Shown here: positions 12,401 to 25,456 of the stretch, in pieces
Numbering within the stretch: the stretch's first letter is position 1
How the letters are laid out: each line of letters starts with the position of its first letter
Source: Panopea generosa
Lineage: Eukaryota; Mollusca; Bivalvia; Adapedonta; Hiatellidae
Reading direction: 5' to 3'
DNA: 64,000 bases
NCBI GenBank assembly: GCA_029582155.1
Contig: CM055895.1
Span: forward strand, 21,315,004 to 21,379,003
The notes under the pieces: model-generated
Databases searched by the model: none
What the model was told of the DNA's origin: nothing
What the model saw: only the letters and a program-made list of their open reading frames with translations
Translations under genes and position numbers: made by a program

Positions 12401-15024
12401 ATCATGTTGTTGACGCGACGTCAGAAGTTGAGGCTTACGCCGATTTCAGGGTAATGCGGAAAATAAAAAAAATGTTAATATGGTTGAATAATCATATAAT
12501 ATACACCATTTTATATCAAATCAAAGATAATTTCATTTTCTTTGTAATTACAATATTTTTATTTACCGTCGTGTAACACGTACATCAGGGAAAACGTTAA
12601 CTTTTTGCTGCAACTGAAAAACACGGTGCGAGATGTAACAGAAATTATCAAGTGGTTCGAGTTAATAAGCGATGTTAGGGTGCAAAACCGAGCCAAATCG
12701 TTTTAAAAACAAACACATATGACGTTGAGACCTGCACAGAGGAAATGATGTCAAAAAAAGGATAGCGGCAACAAATGAAAAGATGGAAAATTATAATTTA
12801 AAACTATAGAAAATTGTGAGAGTCTTTTGGAAAAAAAGGAATGAAGAAAACCATGGCTTAGTATTAATGTAATTTCACAATTTATTTTTCAACAAAAAAA
12901 TACTGTATGTACATTTAAACAAAAGTGTCTTCTTGTTATTTATGAATTTTTTCGTAAAGTAGAAAAAGAAATTAAGTTTGAAAAGTTTGTATGGAAATAC
13001 GATTTCTAGTAAAAATGTCACAAATTATAAAAAAATGTGTATTGTAAATTCCACTACAAAGTTTCTCATCCAATAAAATGTTTCCTATTAAATGCATATT
13101 TATTTTATTTAAATCACATAACAGTGTTTTTATAAAGAACAATATGTGGTTATATTATTGTAAATCTCCAACGCATAACAAAGATATAACAGTTTATAGA
13201 TTTCAAGTAAAAAATGTCACAACGCTAATTTTTAAATCAACCTGACGTAGCGTGTATTTGAGAAAATACGGTTTTAAGGAGCGTAAATTACAGCATCATC
13301 TGTTCTTTGTGTTATTTAAAATAAAAAAAAACAAAAAACATTCAATTTGAATGTAGACGACTATCTATCAATTTTAAATGTACTAAAGGAAATCGATATA
13401 ACTTTGTAAATTGTATGTATGTAAACGTATTACAGATTACCATAATATATGTGATTCAGTCATACCATTTGACACGTGAGCTAATGTGTACCGTTATTTT
13501 TTTTGCTAATGCTATCAATTATATCGGCTCAATGTGTTGTTATTAACTTATTATATTGTCCGATAAAACATCTTATCAAATGTTACCGCACGTTTTATTT
13601 AAATTAATCAAAATTAACATAGATTTTGACGTTCGTATTTCACGACGTTTTTTGACGTTACACTTATCAGCTTCAACTTTTTCCATGTTTCTCAAAAAAT
13701 ACTTATGCGATAAATACAATGTATATAGCTAAATGAACATGTCTCCACAATTTGTATAAAAGCATAAATTACAATGTTTGTGTTCGATTGTTTTACATTT
13801 CTTTAGTTTTCATAGTTTATTATCTTTACCTTAAGGTTGAACATGTTATGTTTTACATCTATTTCATTTTCAGTGTTGATTATGTTATCTAATCACCATA
13901 ATACTAAACATTTAACATCAGTTATCTTGATCTACTAAATGAAACCCTTTTTCAGTCTTTTTCTTGTTTTTACCGAATATAAATTTACATGGTCATTCTT
14001 TTACACTTACTAAAATAAATGACGAGCGTCTTCACTAGCGATGCGCTTGTTTTTTATTACTTTATGTAATTTTATACCTTACAGTACGTTCATCGTATTT
14101 TTCTCTTATGATTTCAGGATTTTAAATTCAAGTATGTATTATTAAAAAGATGTTCATAAAGGGAAATAAATGGCTTTCGACTAAGACTCCATTATTTGGA
14201 CGACGATATGAATGGCGCTTACGGACGGTGATCAGATGAAGTATCGTTTGAATTGCAGAACTGTATTGATTAAAGGACAAATCCACTCAATGCAGGTTGC
14301 GCTTGCAATTTAATTATTCTATTGATATAATTTGTTTTACATATTCTTTTATTAAAACTGACATTCTGTCTCATATTGGACAAATTAAATGTCAATTCAT
14401 GGAGAAACATTTGCTCACAGTCGAATTATGTCTAGTAATTGATGCATTTGTAGATCTTTGATTTTACAACTAATGCTCTTTTTAATGAATTACCTTTTCC
14501 TTTATTCTTCATTATTTGCTTATTTAAAAGCAACAAAAATGCATAAAGCATTTTATGGCACCCATTCCGGTTTTAAATTTGAATAACTCTGTATTATCCA
14601 GGCTGTTACAACATTTCCAGAGCATTGCATGTAAATTATATTCGAATTTGCATCGGTGTACACGACATTTTCAGACATGCAAATATAAACATAATACATT
14701 TATAACGCAACTGTGATTTTAAGTGAAAATTCAAATGACAACTGAAAAGCATAAAAAACTTATTATTTGCGATTGTTTATTTCGTTATCTGCTCTGATCA
14801 ATATATGTAAAACATTAGACGCACTTGACGCACTTTGAATATGAACTGAAGATGAGTAAAACAGACTTATTTAATGCTGTCATACGTGTTCTGTTTTTGT
14901 AAGTTTGGTTTGTGTTAATATCACAGTAGCTGCAAAATTATGTCAATTCTTATTTTACAATAATACACTGTTGATCAATGCATACAATAATAACTTGTTG
15001 ATTAATGCATACAATGACAAGACA
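12401..15024. other. 2.6-kb AT-rich spacer, nothing recognised
   Basis: No tandem array, tRNA-like element or coding frame of note. Two short similar phrases (TAGTAAAAATGTCACAA near 13010 and AAGTAAAAAATGTCACAA near 13205) suggest an old local duplication, but the similarity does not extend far. Confidence 0.5.
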
Positions 15025-15080
15025 ATACATATGCATATTTGTAACACAAAACACACACACACACACACACATGCATATTT

Positions 15081-15146
<66 letters not shown>

Positions 15147-16870
15147 TACATACAGTTACATATGCATATCTGTAACATACACACAGTTATATATGCTTAT
15201 CAGTAACATACACACAGTTATATATACCTATCTGTAATACACACACAGTTACATGTGCAATTCTGCATCATACATCAGATTATATATGCCTATGTGTAAC
15301 ATACAAACAGTTATATATGCTTATTTGTAACATACACACAGTTGTATATGCCTATATGTAACATACACACAGCTATATAATGCCTATCTGTAATATACAC
15401 ACAGTTATATGTGCAATTATGTAACAAACATCAGATTATATATACCTATTTGTAACATTCACAGAGTTATATATGCCCATCTGTAACATTCACAGAGTTA
15501 TATATGCATAAATGTAACATACACACGATTATATATGCCTATCTGTAACATACACACAGTAATATATGCCTATATGTACCATTCACACAGTTATATATGC
15601 CTACATGTTACATCCACCCAGTTATATATGCCTATATGTAATATACACACCACAGTTATATATGCCTGTCTGTAACATATACACAGATATATATGCCTAT
15701 ATGTAACATACACACGGTTATAAATGCTTATATGTAACATACACACAGTTATATATGCCTATCTGTAACATACACACAGTTGTATATGCCTATATGTAAC
15801 ATACACACAGTTATATAAACCTATCTGTAACAAACACACAGTTATATATGTCTATCTGTATCATACACACAATTATATATGCCTATCTGTAAAATGCACA
15901 TAGTTATAAATGCCTATCTGTTACATACACACAATTATATATGCCGATCTGTAACATACACACAGTTATATATGTCTACCATTAACATACACACAGTTAT
16001 ATATGCATATCTGCCAAATGAACACCGTTATAAATGCCAATCTGTTACATACATACAGTTATATATGACTATCTGTAACATACATACAGTTATATATGCT
16101 TATCTGTAACATACACACAGTTATATATGTCTATCTGTATCATACACACAGTTCTTTATGCCTATTTGTTACATACACATAGTTATAAATGCTTATATGT
16201 AACATACACACATTTATATATGCATATCTGTAGCATACACACAGTTATACATGCCTACCTGTAACATACAAACAGTTATATATGCCTATCTGTAACACAC
16301 GTCCAGTTATATATGTCTATCTGAAACATACACACGATTATATATGATTATCTGTAACATACACACAGTTATATATGTCTGTTTGTATCATACACACAGT
16401 TATATATGCCTATCTGTAACATACACACAGTTATATTTACCTATCTGTAACATACACACAGTTGTATATGCCTATCTGTAACATACGTACAGTTATATAT
16501 GCGTATCTGTAACAAACATATAGTTATATATGTCTATCTGTATCATACACACAGTTATATATGCCTATCTGTAAAATACACACAGTTGTATATGCCTATC
16601 TGTAAAAAAAACACAGTTATAAATGCCTATCTGTTATATACACACAATTATATATGCCTATATGTAACATACTCACAGTTATATATGCCTATCAGTAACA
16701 AACACACAGTTATATATGTCTGTCTGTAACATACACACACTTATATATGCCTGTCTGTAACATACACAGTGTTATATACGCCTATATGTAACATACACAC
16801 TGTTATATACGCCTACCTGTAACATACACACAGTTATATACGCCTTTCTGTAACATACACACTGTTATAC
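15025..16870. repeat. 31-bp minisatellite, about 55 copies, with nested CA microsatellite
   Basis: Monomer close to TATATATGCC-TATCTGTAAC-ATACACACAGT (31 bp). The leftmost units at 15025-15145 keep the ATGCATATTTGTAACA part but have the ACACAC segment grown into long (CA)n runs at about 15045-15070 and 15085-15142, followed by (CATA)n. Predicted cysteine/valine-rich frames on the minus strand at 14950-15184 come from the CA run. Further right the array is regular with scattered substitutions and small indels. It ends near 16870. Confidence 0.95.
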
Positions 16871-17600
16871 TGTCCATGAAATAAAGCCATTGTTATATCC
16901 CTATATGTTTATCGAATGTCCGACGTTTTTGTTACTAACGCTGTGCTCATAGCAGTCCATTATTTGTACCTTTATATGTTTATTTAATATTTATTTACCT
17001 TCATTAAAATAAAAGACTATTTGTCTAAATTAAACAACGAAGTTAAGGAAAGTTTCATCAATAATTGTAGGTATTGTTAGCTATCTTCATCGTTCAAATA
17101 CAAAACTCCTATCATATATATCTGTAAAACTCCTATCATATATAACTGTAAAACTCCTATCATATATGCCTTTTAGTAGAACACATTTTTTACTACAAAT
17201 TTTGTTATATGCATATTCAACTGTGTATTGTGTAATAAAACTATATTAAAAACAAAACAAAAGGTTTAGCAATGTTTAAAACTGGCCGAATGAACGTTTA
17301 ACATTCTGTAAATATTAGTTTATAGTGTACATGTACTTTACGCTTAGGAAATGTTGCTATTTGAAGTGTTGCGTTTATACATAACGCGTCGTTAATTTGA
17401 TTTTGAGCTTACTATGTTTCTTAGTGTATTTATTAACTCTTGACTAGTTAATTAAAATTGATAATTACTCTAACAATACATATTATTTTGGGCCATAATG
17501 TTAACTAGTTAATCGTTAATGATTTTTGCTTTTTTTTTTTAAAAAAAAAATTAATTTTAAAAAGAAAGAAAATATAACCACATAACAATTGTCAGACGTC
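16871..17600. other. AT-rich spacer with a 3-copy 25-bp repeat
   Basis: Mostly featureless. At 17101-17170 three near-identical 25-bp units (AAAACTCCTATCATATATxx-CTGT type) stand in tandem. A T-run followed directly by an A-run at 17530-17550 could fold but has no context. Confidence 0.55.
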
Positions 17601-17614
17601 GACTTAGTTGTTTT

Positions 17615-17995
17615 ATTTTTTGTCTCGCCTTTTCGAAGAAAAAAATATATAGGTGCTACTTTTTTGACGACGGCGAGTGCGGCAGCGTGTCGATAACAAA
17701 ATAAAAGTGAAATGGTTTGCGTTGAGCTCCGTTCTTCAGGAACTGTTTTAGTCTAAAGTCATCAAATGATGCCTTTGCATTAGGGGTAGTTTTGATCAAA
17801 TTCATGCAGCATTTGATTCGGGTGACCGCGACCTTGACCCCCATGGATTTATAACCTGGCTTATGCAATGGTAAATGTTTACTCGAAAACTGTTTGTAGA
17901 GTTGTGTAATAAGTAGAACTTTTTTATAGTTCTCAAGCGATGTAGGCAAAACCTTTAATTTCACGGAATCCTCTTGTAGTCCAAATATAAAACGA
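17615..17995 (-). repeat. possible dispersed molluscan-type repeat
   Basis: The segment is less AT-rich than its surroundings. It contains GTCTCGCCTTTTCGAAG at its left end and GACCTTGACCCCCATG in its middle, phrases typical of dispersed, non-coding repeats in bivalve genomes. A minus-strand frame of 102 codons (17656-17964) has no recognisable domain and I treat it as spurious. No second copy of the whole element is visible in this window, so the call rests on composition and general familiarity. Confidence 0.35.
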
Positions 17996-19500
17996 GCAAG
18001 AAAGTGTGGCTTATATTTGGAACGCGTGTTAGAGTATACTCATTTTTTTCTCTTTTGCGAATGCACTTTTATAAATACATTTTTTTAACAAATAAGGAAA
18101 ATTCTCTAATTCTTTATGATTTTCTTTCAGTATTATTGCCAAAATTTAGTTTGATAAGACCAAATACAAGATGCTGATATATATCACATGCAGGAATAAA
18201 AATATGGAAACATTGTGATGGACTTAAGATATCAATATGTTCAAATACTTGTTATGATATCAAAATCTGCTGCTCAAGTGGTTGGATATATTTCGATCAT
18301 TTTCACATACCAATAAAACCCCATGTGTTCCCCGTGGCAATAAATGGATATTTAAATAGGTGTGTATTCTTAATTGCACAGACAAACATGAAGTAGATTT
18401 GAAGACTTAATGTTGACACATACGTTGTTTACGTTATCCATTCCATTAGTGTAATGTTTGCCGATAAATAATTATATACGGAATTGTAAAGTATTTCAAA
18501 CATATACTCGCTGCTAGGAATTGTTTAAATCATCCCTGAATCAAAGTTTGTTGTTTTTTATCCAAATCTGTCTAATATGTTAATGGTGATTTTAGGCCTA
18601 GGTTTATTATATATGTGTGTGTGTGTGATTGGAGTGTATTGTTTTGTATTGATGTTTGGTTTACAAGTATACCTCCCTGTACCACCTATATTTACTTATT
18701 TCCATACATCCAGCATCGAATTTTATTACCATCTCTCTTTGCTGTTTTCACAAATTAATGCCATTAAACCACAGAAAATCCAATTAAATACGCCATGCTA
18801 CCGTGGTGTATGGCTTTTTAAAATACCAACATAAATAAGAGTATGTTCAATGGCTGCTTTCTTTGATACGGTATTTGATTGTTTGTTTTTATTTCGGTGC
18901 TTTTATTTATTTTGAGGATATTGTAAATTTTTATGGCATGCTCTCTTTCCTCTAATTGACATAAAATGCATTTAAGGCTGATAGTTGTGTTTAATATTTT
19001 AAGAGCAGAAAATGCACTCAGACAACTACAGTGTCAGCAGTATTGTATCACATATAATATATAATGCATATTGTGTTCACTATCTACTCATATCTTCAAT
19101 TTAATATATTGTCATACTTCTAATTCATCTATTCATGTAAAATTTTAAAAGTCTATATGCATATTATATATATATTCAAAGAAATTTTAATCTCCAAATA
19201 GAATACAACAGATAACATTTAAAAAGTTCTCTAATTTGAATTGTGTGGTTCAAAGAAAATGTTGACGCTCAGCACATCATAAGCTCAAGAATCCATATAC
19301 TATTTAAATATGTATATATAGATTTTTTAAAATAAATTGCAATCTTCTTATTAAATAATGCAAATACTATTTCAAAAAACAAAGAACGTTGATAGATATG
19401 TGCATATACATGTATGGACAAATCATTTTTGTTTTGTCTTTTTATATAGGATAGTCGTTTATGGAGCATTGTATGAAACTTAGTATTGCTAGTATTGCTA
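17996..19500. other. AT-rich spacer, nothing recognised
   Basis: About 1.5 kb without tandem repeats or coding signal. The 85-codon plus-strand frame at 18577-18834 and the 85-codon minus-strand frame at 19269-19526 show no domain, splice context or composition that would support a gene. Confidence 0.5.
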
Positions 19501-19605
19501 GTGAAATAAAAAAAATGATTTGCCATCCGCGGGACTCGAACCGTGGTCGCCCGGGCGACAACATGTGATGCATTTATCAGCTTAACTTACTAGATAAATG
19601 AATAT
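19435..19605 (-). mobile_element. tRNA-derived SINE remnant (second type)
   Basis: On the minus strand the segment 19600-19520 ends in CCACGGTTCGAGTCCCGCGG followed by ATGGCA, a clear B box and T-arm-like hairpin with a 3' acceptor-like end. The 5' half, around AAGCTGATAAATGC, is a degenerate D arm. A body of T-rich sequence with two copies of ACTAGCAAT follows. It differs from the SINE heads at 2.6, 32.3 and 51.6 kb. It is too degenerate to be a functional tRNA. Confidence 0.5.
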
Positions 19606-20227
19606 GAAAAGAATAAGTAATTAATCAAATAAACAATTAGAATATAACAAAGTACCGAAAAAAAGTAAAAACTTGCTGGTTTATATCTCAAAACTAAATC
19701 ACAATGTAGAATAATTGGCAATTCGGAACTGAAATGGGCTGATCAAGCATACGGTGCTGTTTCATGCACAAACATCTTTGCTACTTACAAACTAACCGAG
19801 GATTCTTTTTAAATCTGTTTGAGAAAAAAAATGGTTATTTGATTTTTGTGAGAACAATGTTTTGGAGGAAAACATAAGTTATATATAAGTTGAGCTGTGT
19901 TTTAGTGATGGATATGAATACTTGATTTTTCAAATTCAGTTGGACACTCTTTGAAATATCAAATTATTTATTTAGCAGATTTCGATGAACATTTTTGACA
20001 GATGAAAAGTTTGATTATTTCTTTTATCGGAAATTTATATCTACTCTTTATTTTATGCATTTCAAATGCCTACTCGTATATAAAGTAGAAAAATACTGAT
20101 ATCCTGATATCTAATTTATATATACATGCCAATATTATAAAAGCAAAGGTTACCACCTTTGGCTAAAACATGTTCCCTAAATAATAGCCTTGGATAAGTC
20201 ACAGTAAAAGATGTATATTGATTTTAA

Positions 20228-20600
20228 TACAAAACAGAACAGAACATATCTTTATTCAGACTTGTATATAGTACATCATCATAGTATACAAACAAACTTA
20301 CAATGTTAAATCACGTAACAAAATTAACAACTCATATAAACATTATAAAAAGTTTATAACGTTAATCCCTTAAAAGTATTTCATTTGGTTTTTGTTTTTG
20401 TTTTTTATCCTTTCGTTTTAGAGAGGATGAACCAATAGTTATGTAGCGTTATTGTTTAACGTATTAGTTCTGTCTTTAAGAGCATTTTAATGTATCTAGC
20501 TAGATTAATTAAATTAGTTTTATTTGTAGTTTTCATTGATTCAATAAACTTAAACATAGAAGATCTTTGGAAAAAGAACATACAAAATAAATAATTACTA
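20228..20600 (-). mobile_element. possible 3' end of a second LINE
   Basis: On the minus strand the sequence ends AATAAAGATATGTTCTGTTC-TGTTTTG (20250-20228), a polyadenylation-like signal followed by a short TTCTG repeat tail. This is a common way for CR1-like non-LTR elements to end. Upstream, a short frame includes KFIESMKTTNKTNLINLARY, which may be the last residues of a decayed ORF. There is no catalytic motif, so this is tentative. Confidence 0.35.
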
Positions 20601-20844
20601 CATGCTCATTATCTAAATTTATTTCTGATTAATTAATTATAAACTTTAACAACAAATCAATAGTTTAAGATCCAAAATCATTCTTATTAGTTTAGTGATT
20701 TTGAATTTAGACTTCATATGGAATGATCGAGTCTGTGATTTAAGAGGAAATGTCAAGGAGAATGTCTGTCACTTATACACGCATAGTAACAATAATCGCA
20801 TTTGAATGTTGACTAAAACACAATCAAACTATATATTATCTACA

Positions 20845-21020
20845 TTTAAACCTGTTTAAGCGACCACCTCTATTAAGCAGCCACTTATGTTCAGCAGCCA
20901 CATTTGCTTTTCCCTATTTCTCTGCTTCAGAGCAAAGTAACCTGTATTAAGTAACAACCTGTCTTAAGGGGGCCACTTTTGCTCCTTCCCATTACTGGCT
21001 GCTTAAGACATGTTTGACTG
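20845..21020. mobile_element. 176-bp TIR element (MITE), copy 1
   Basis: Bounded by TA on both sides (20843-20844 and 21021-21022). The left end begins CATTTAAACCTGTTTAAGC and the right end finishes GCTTAAGACATGTTTGACTG, which are imperfect inverted repeats of about 25 bp. Two further copies lie at 50737 and 51744. TA flanks and termini beginning CAG (in the better-preserved ends) fit a non-autonomous element of the Tc1/mariner/pogo group. Superfamily is inferred, not proven. Confidence 0.7.
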
Positions 21021-21022
21021 TA

Positions 21023-21766
21023 TGTAAAACGTATTCTCAATTTAGCAATGAATGATTGCATAGACAATAATTTATGTAAAAACTGAATTTAATGGTTAAG
21101 TGGTAACTTATTTTTTAAAGCTGTTTCATTGCGGGTTTTATATTTTGTTCAATTAAAATATCAAATTATCATTATTATAATAAATATGGACATTCGCATG
21201 TTTTTAAGTTTCATATCACAGTACAAGCAGAACTGTTAACCATTCATTTTGCATTTGTTATTAAACTTGTTGGTATTTGTTATTTTTTAATGTGTTTTAT
21301 GTGCCGAATAGAATATTACTTAATACATATTTTTGGTTTAACTTTGTTTATAATATTTATTGACAATTATGGTGTTCAACAGAAGTATTTTCCTGAGTGT
21401 TCTCTTGTATGTAAGATTATATTTACAATTGCTTAAACAACAATACGAACAGTACTGATAAAACCGTATCTTTGCAAATTAATTTAATGTTTTTGTTTAA
21501 AATTTCAAATCGCATATGGATAAAAACAACAGATACTATCTATTCCTCTTTGCGTATTACACAGACCAGTCCATTGTTTTGTCTAACATTTTAGCCTTGA
21601 TTTAAATAAATGTTTTCACTCAATTAATGGTGCGTCTTCTAAATAAAAATATAAATAAAGGAATGTATAACAGGTAACCAGTCACACGTATCATACAAAC
21701 ACAAATAATGCTTTTAATAAAGTATAAGCCTTACAGTCACTATAAATACTAACGCTACTACTTCTT
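21023..21766. other. AT-rich spacer, nothing recognised
   Basis: No repeats, no coding signal and no RNA-like structure noticed. Confidence 0.5.
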
Positions 21767-22155
<389 letters not shown>

Positions 22156-22266
22156 ACATCAACTACAGTTACTGCTGCTGAATTGAGTTCAGATGTTACA
22201 TTTGCCATATTTATTTCATTATGTCTATTTTAATGACGACATTTGAACCAGGCATGTTATTTAAGT

Positions 22267-22700
22267 GTCGTTGTATAAGTAAGAAAGCACGATGTATTAG
22301 TCATTATTTGAGAAAACAGTGTCGTTGTATAAGTAACAAAGCACGGTGTATAAGTCATTCTTTGAGAAAACAATGTTCTTGTAAAAGTAAGAAAACACTA
22401 GTAGTTCTTTCAGAAAACAGTGTCGTTGTATAAGTAAGAAAACACGGTGTATTAGTCATTCTTGGAGAAAACAGTGTACTTGAACAAGTAAGAAAGCAAG
22501 GTGTATTAGTAGTTCTTTCAGAAAACAGTGTCGTTGTTTAAGTAAGAAAACACGGTATATCAGTCATTCTTTGAGAAAACAGTGTACTTGTATACGTAAG
22601 AACGCACGGTGTTTTAGTCATTCTTTGAGAAAACAGTGTCGTTGTATAAGTAACAACGAACGGTGTATTAGTCATTCTTTGAGAAAACAGTGTCGTTGTA
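22267..22700. repeat. 54-bp minisatellite, 8 copies
   Basis: Monomer contains GTCGTTGTATAAGTAAGAAA then CACGGTGTATTAGTCATTC and TTTGAGAAAACAGT, 54 bp in all. Units differ by substitutions plus a shortened third unit. Open frames on both strands (unit RCISKKARCISHSLRKQC on plus) follow from the 54-bp period. The right flank is GTAAACTACGAAGTGATTT at about 22744, which also lies to the right of single related units at 24.1 and 26.5 kb. Confidence 0.93.
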
Positions 22701-23060
22701 TGATCAGAAGCCGATTTCAAACAGTAAATATCTCATTAATAGGTAAACTACGAAGTGATTTCCATATTGTGCAATAACAATTTAAATAATGTTTCCATTG
22801 CAAGTCTCTTATTTAAACTCACTGAAAAACGGGCGTTTATCCAAAATGTCAATTATTCGGTGAAATTCACTAGACACCATGTTATCCAAATATATCAATG
22901 TTCATAATGGCGAGATGTCTAAAATAATAGCTAGACTGATAAACAAGGATAAGCCAATTTAAAACAGAAATATCGCCATTAATTGTGTGGTTTGTACTAT
23001 GTTTATCTCATGAAGGAATCAAATAGGTTGGTGGCGTCATATCCGCCGTTAAGTTCGTAT
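22701..23060. repeat. dispersed segment, copy 1 flank
   Basis: Contains GTAAACTACGAAGTGATTT (about 22744) and TATCGCCATTAATTGTGTGG (about 22968). Both have counterparts in the same order and similar spacing at 26714 and 26918, and the first also at 24355. I infer an old repeat family about 0.5-0.7 kb long. No coding signal. Confidence 0.55.
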
Positions 23061-23124
23061 TGTAAGACTTCTGTTAAACTTGAATTAAAGGACTAAGCAC
23101 CGACAGTGAATTGACCAATGCAGA

Positions 23125-23330
23125 TAGATATTTCTTTATTTAAGCCTCACCATGGTTAATACAGTATATACATTAAATAAACATTATAATAAACAATAAA
23201 CCATGTCGTTCTATAAAGAATTATAAGAGACTATATTTACATATTAATACCTATCTCAAACCAATTTGTCACAATTTATATCACTTGCTGTTTATACATT
23301 TGCTTGTTTGCTGATAACCTTACAGAATAG
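23125..23330 (-). mobile_element. possible LINE 3' end
   Basis: The minus strand ends with TTAAATAAAGAAATATCTAT-CTGCATT (about 23152-23126), an AATAAA-like signal followed by a short ATCT-type tail, as seen at the 3' ends of some CR1-like elements. Upstream sequence is AT-rich with no legible ORF. Low confidence. Confidence 0.25.
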
Positions 23331-24059
23331 CAAACACGCCTGCAGAATAGCACATATAACACACCATGTTTTAACGTCTAAATACACTGTAAAAATGAGA
23401 GGCCGGTGCTAATCGTGTCTAGAATGTTAACAAAATTATATAAGATTACGATGTGAGGAGGAAAATAAATGCTAACTCATCTGCTTCTTAAAGCTTAAAA
23501 AATATTTAGAAATATCGAATATCATTCTAGATCAGATCTAGAATGAACTGACTAGCACCGACTAGTCGCAATATCACGTTTCATTACATAAATACAAGAG
23601 ATCTTTAATAACAAAGGTATAAATAGATGTAATATGTTAACTTACTTTTTAGGATCAAATGACGTTAACGTAATTTGGTAATTTATTTAGAAAACCTATT
23701 TATGGAAGGAAATGTCAGCGACAATGTTAGGAATCGTTATTGTGTTTGCAGTGGTAATAAGTTAAGTATTAAAAACAAGTATTACAAAAAAAAATCGGCT
23801 AATTTCCTTTTTAAATTATAATGCAAAAACTATTGATATCTATTTTACATTTATATCATTACAGGGAAATGTGGAGCTGAATCAATTGAAGTTTATCTAA
23901 CGGTTTATTAACAGAAACAAAAAGAAATCAGATAATCATTCTTGGTGAACATGATTATATGGAAGTCAACAAAAATCACTACATTAGATTGTTACAAGCT
24001 TTAACGAATGGCATTTGGAATGTTATTTCTTGTTTTTTAAAAAAGTTGTTTACGAAGGC

Positions 24060-24440
24060 TTTTCAATAAATAAACACCCATTGCCATTATGCAAGATAAC
24101 ATGGTGTATCATTTATTCGTCATTAAACAAGCAAACATTGTGTAATAGTCATTATTTGAGAGAACAATTCTTTATTTCTATTGGTGCATACCGCCAGTGT
24201 TGTCTCGGGTTATTAATATCCACGACGCCTACATGGTATTATTGATAATAACATCTGCCCGGGCGAAACATGTGCACTTCTGAAATGACACAAGAAAAGC
24301 AATTATGTACTGGGATGAAGTACCTACTTCGAATACACAACTTATTACAAGAGGGTAAACTGCGAAGTAATTTATATAGTTGCACGGTAACGTTTCAAAC
24401 GTGGTTACCATTACTATTACAGACATACGGCAATTTTGAT
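24060..24440. repeat. dispersed segment, copy 2 (single-unit version)
   Basis: Carries one unit resembling the 54-bp monomer (ATTGTGTAATAGTCATTATT then TGAGAGAACAATTC at 24137-24170). A unique middle follows (GGTTATTAATATCC-ACGACGCC near 24210), then GTAAACTGCGAAGTAATTT at 24355. Alignable by eye with 26505-26790 and with the flanks of the array at 22.3 kb. Small open frames on both strands look accidental. Confidence 0.6.
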
Positions 24441-25289
24441 GTATGTTCCCTTAAAATAACGTATACGCACGTTTCAAACATCTTTTTTTTCGTAATATAG
24501 TACGTTGTACAACATTATTTGAAATAATGACCCGTGACCAAACATTTAAGAATGGCGTTATTAAAAATATTCATTAAATGACGGATATGATTATTGATTT
24601 CAAACATCAAGTTTAGGTTGTAACATATATGTCATATAAATATTTAACAGTATTACAAACACTACACCACTTCGGTACCTGTGTGCTTACATATCTGTTT
24701 TACAAAAGAATTATTCATGAATTACTACTACAATGATCTGGGGAGTATAAATTATATTACATTTAAACGGTGTAGATTTCAACAATTTTATTTCATATCG
24801 TTTACACTTGATTTCTATCAATGACCATAGATTCGTGTGTTTTTTTTTAATTCATACGCTATGACATTAAAATATTCTTGCATGTGTGCAGACTCTAATG
24901 TTTTGTTCTATTTTCTAAAGGAGCATATCCAGTGTTAATACAGCATTATTGGCATATTCGTGTTCATATATGACAATATATTACTTTCTTCTTTTTATTG
25001 ATGGGACAAATACAATTCTAAGGAAATATAGATTTGAAATGATATTTATTTATTCAAATTTTTAAAACTAACGTGACCTTAACAGGATATGTATTAACAG
25101 TTTCTTAATAAAGTCGTTTCAGATAGTAATTCTTGACAATTAACTTTTTCGTGTGAATATGATTGTATAGGTGTACATACTATAGTATTATTTCGACACG
25201 TGTGCATCACAAGTGTACAGCACACGAGTAAAATTCGATTTAAAAAGTGCCGTGTATTCTTTTAAACACATTGAAAATTTGGAGTTTAT
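24441..25289. other. AT-rich spacer, nothing recognised
   Basis: No repeats or coding signal identified. Confidence 0.5.
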
Positions 25290-25313
25290 CCCCCACCCCC
25301 CTCCCCCCACCCC
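25290..25313 (-). other. C-rich / G-quadruplex-prone tract
   Basis: Five C runs (CCCCC, CCCCCC, CCCCCC and others) within 24 bp, separated by single A or T. The minus strand therefore holds G runs able to form a G-quadruplex. It sits exactly where a SINE copy loses its 3' half. Confidence 0.8.
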
Positions 25314-25456
25314 TGGGAGGTTAACCAGAACACGAGCACATCCCATCTCCACAAGTAACTGATAACTTCGCTTTTGAATCAGCGATGAGAGACGAATGCT
25401 AATGAGACACAATGCCGTATATCAATCATCACGGAGACTGTTGCCGGGCGGGGATT
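25314..25456 (-). mobile_element. SINE family 1, partial copy (D)
   Basis: The minus strand reads CCGGCAACAGTCTCCGTGAT then ATTGATATACGGCATTGTG, ATTCGTCTCTCATCGCTGA, GTTATCAGTTACTTGTGGAG, and breaks off after GGTTAACCTCCCAGG at the C-rich tract. The tRNA-like head is missing except for its last bases, and the 3' third (GTTAGCCCTCGATGGC) is absent. The open frame at 25188-25412 is a read through this SINE and not a gene. Confidence 0.85.

Noticed and set aside
17656..17964. 102-codon minus-strand gene
   Set aside because: No domain, lies in a segment that looks like a dispersed non-coding repeat, and no splice or promoter context.
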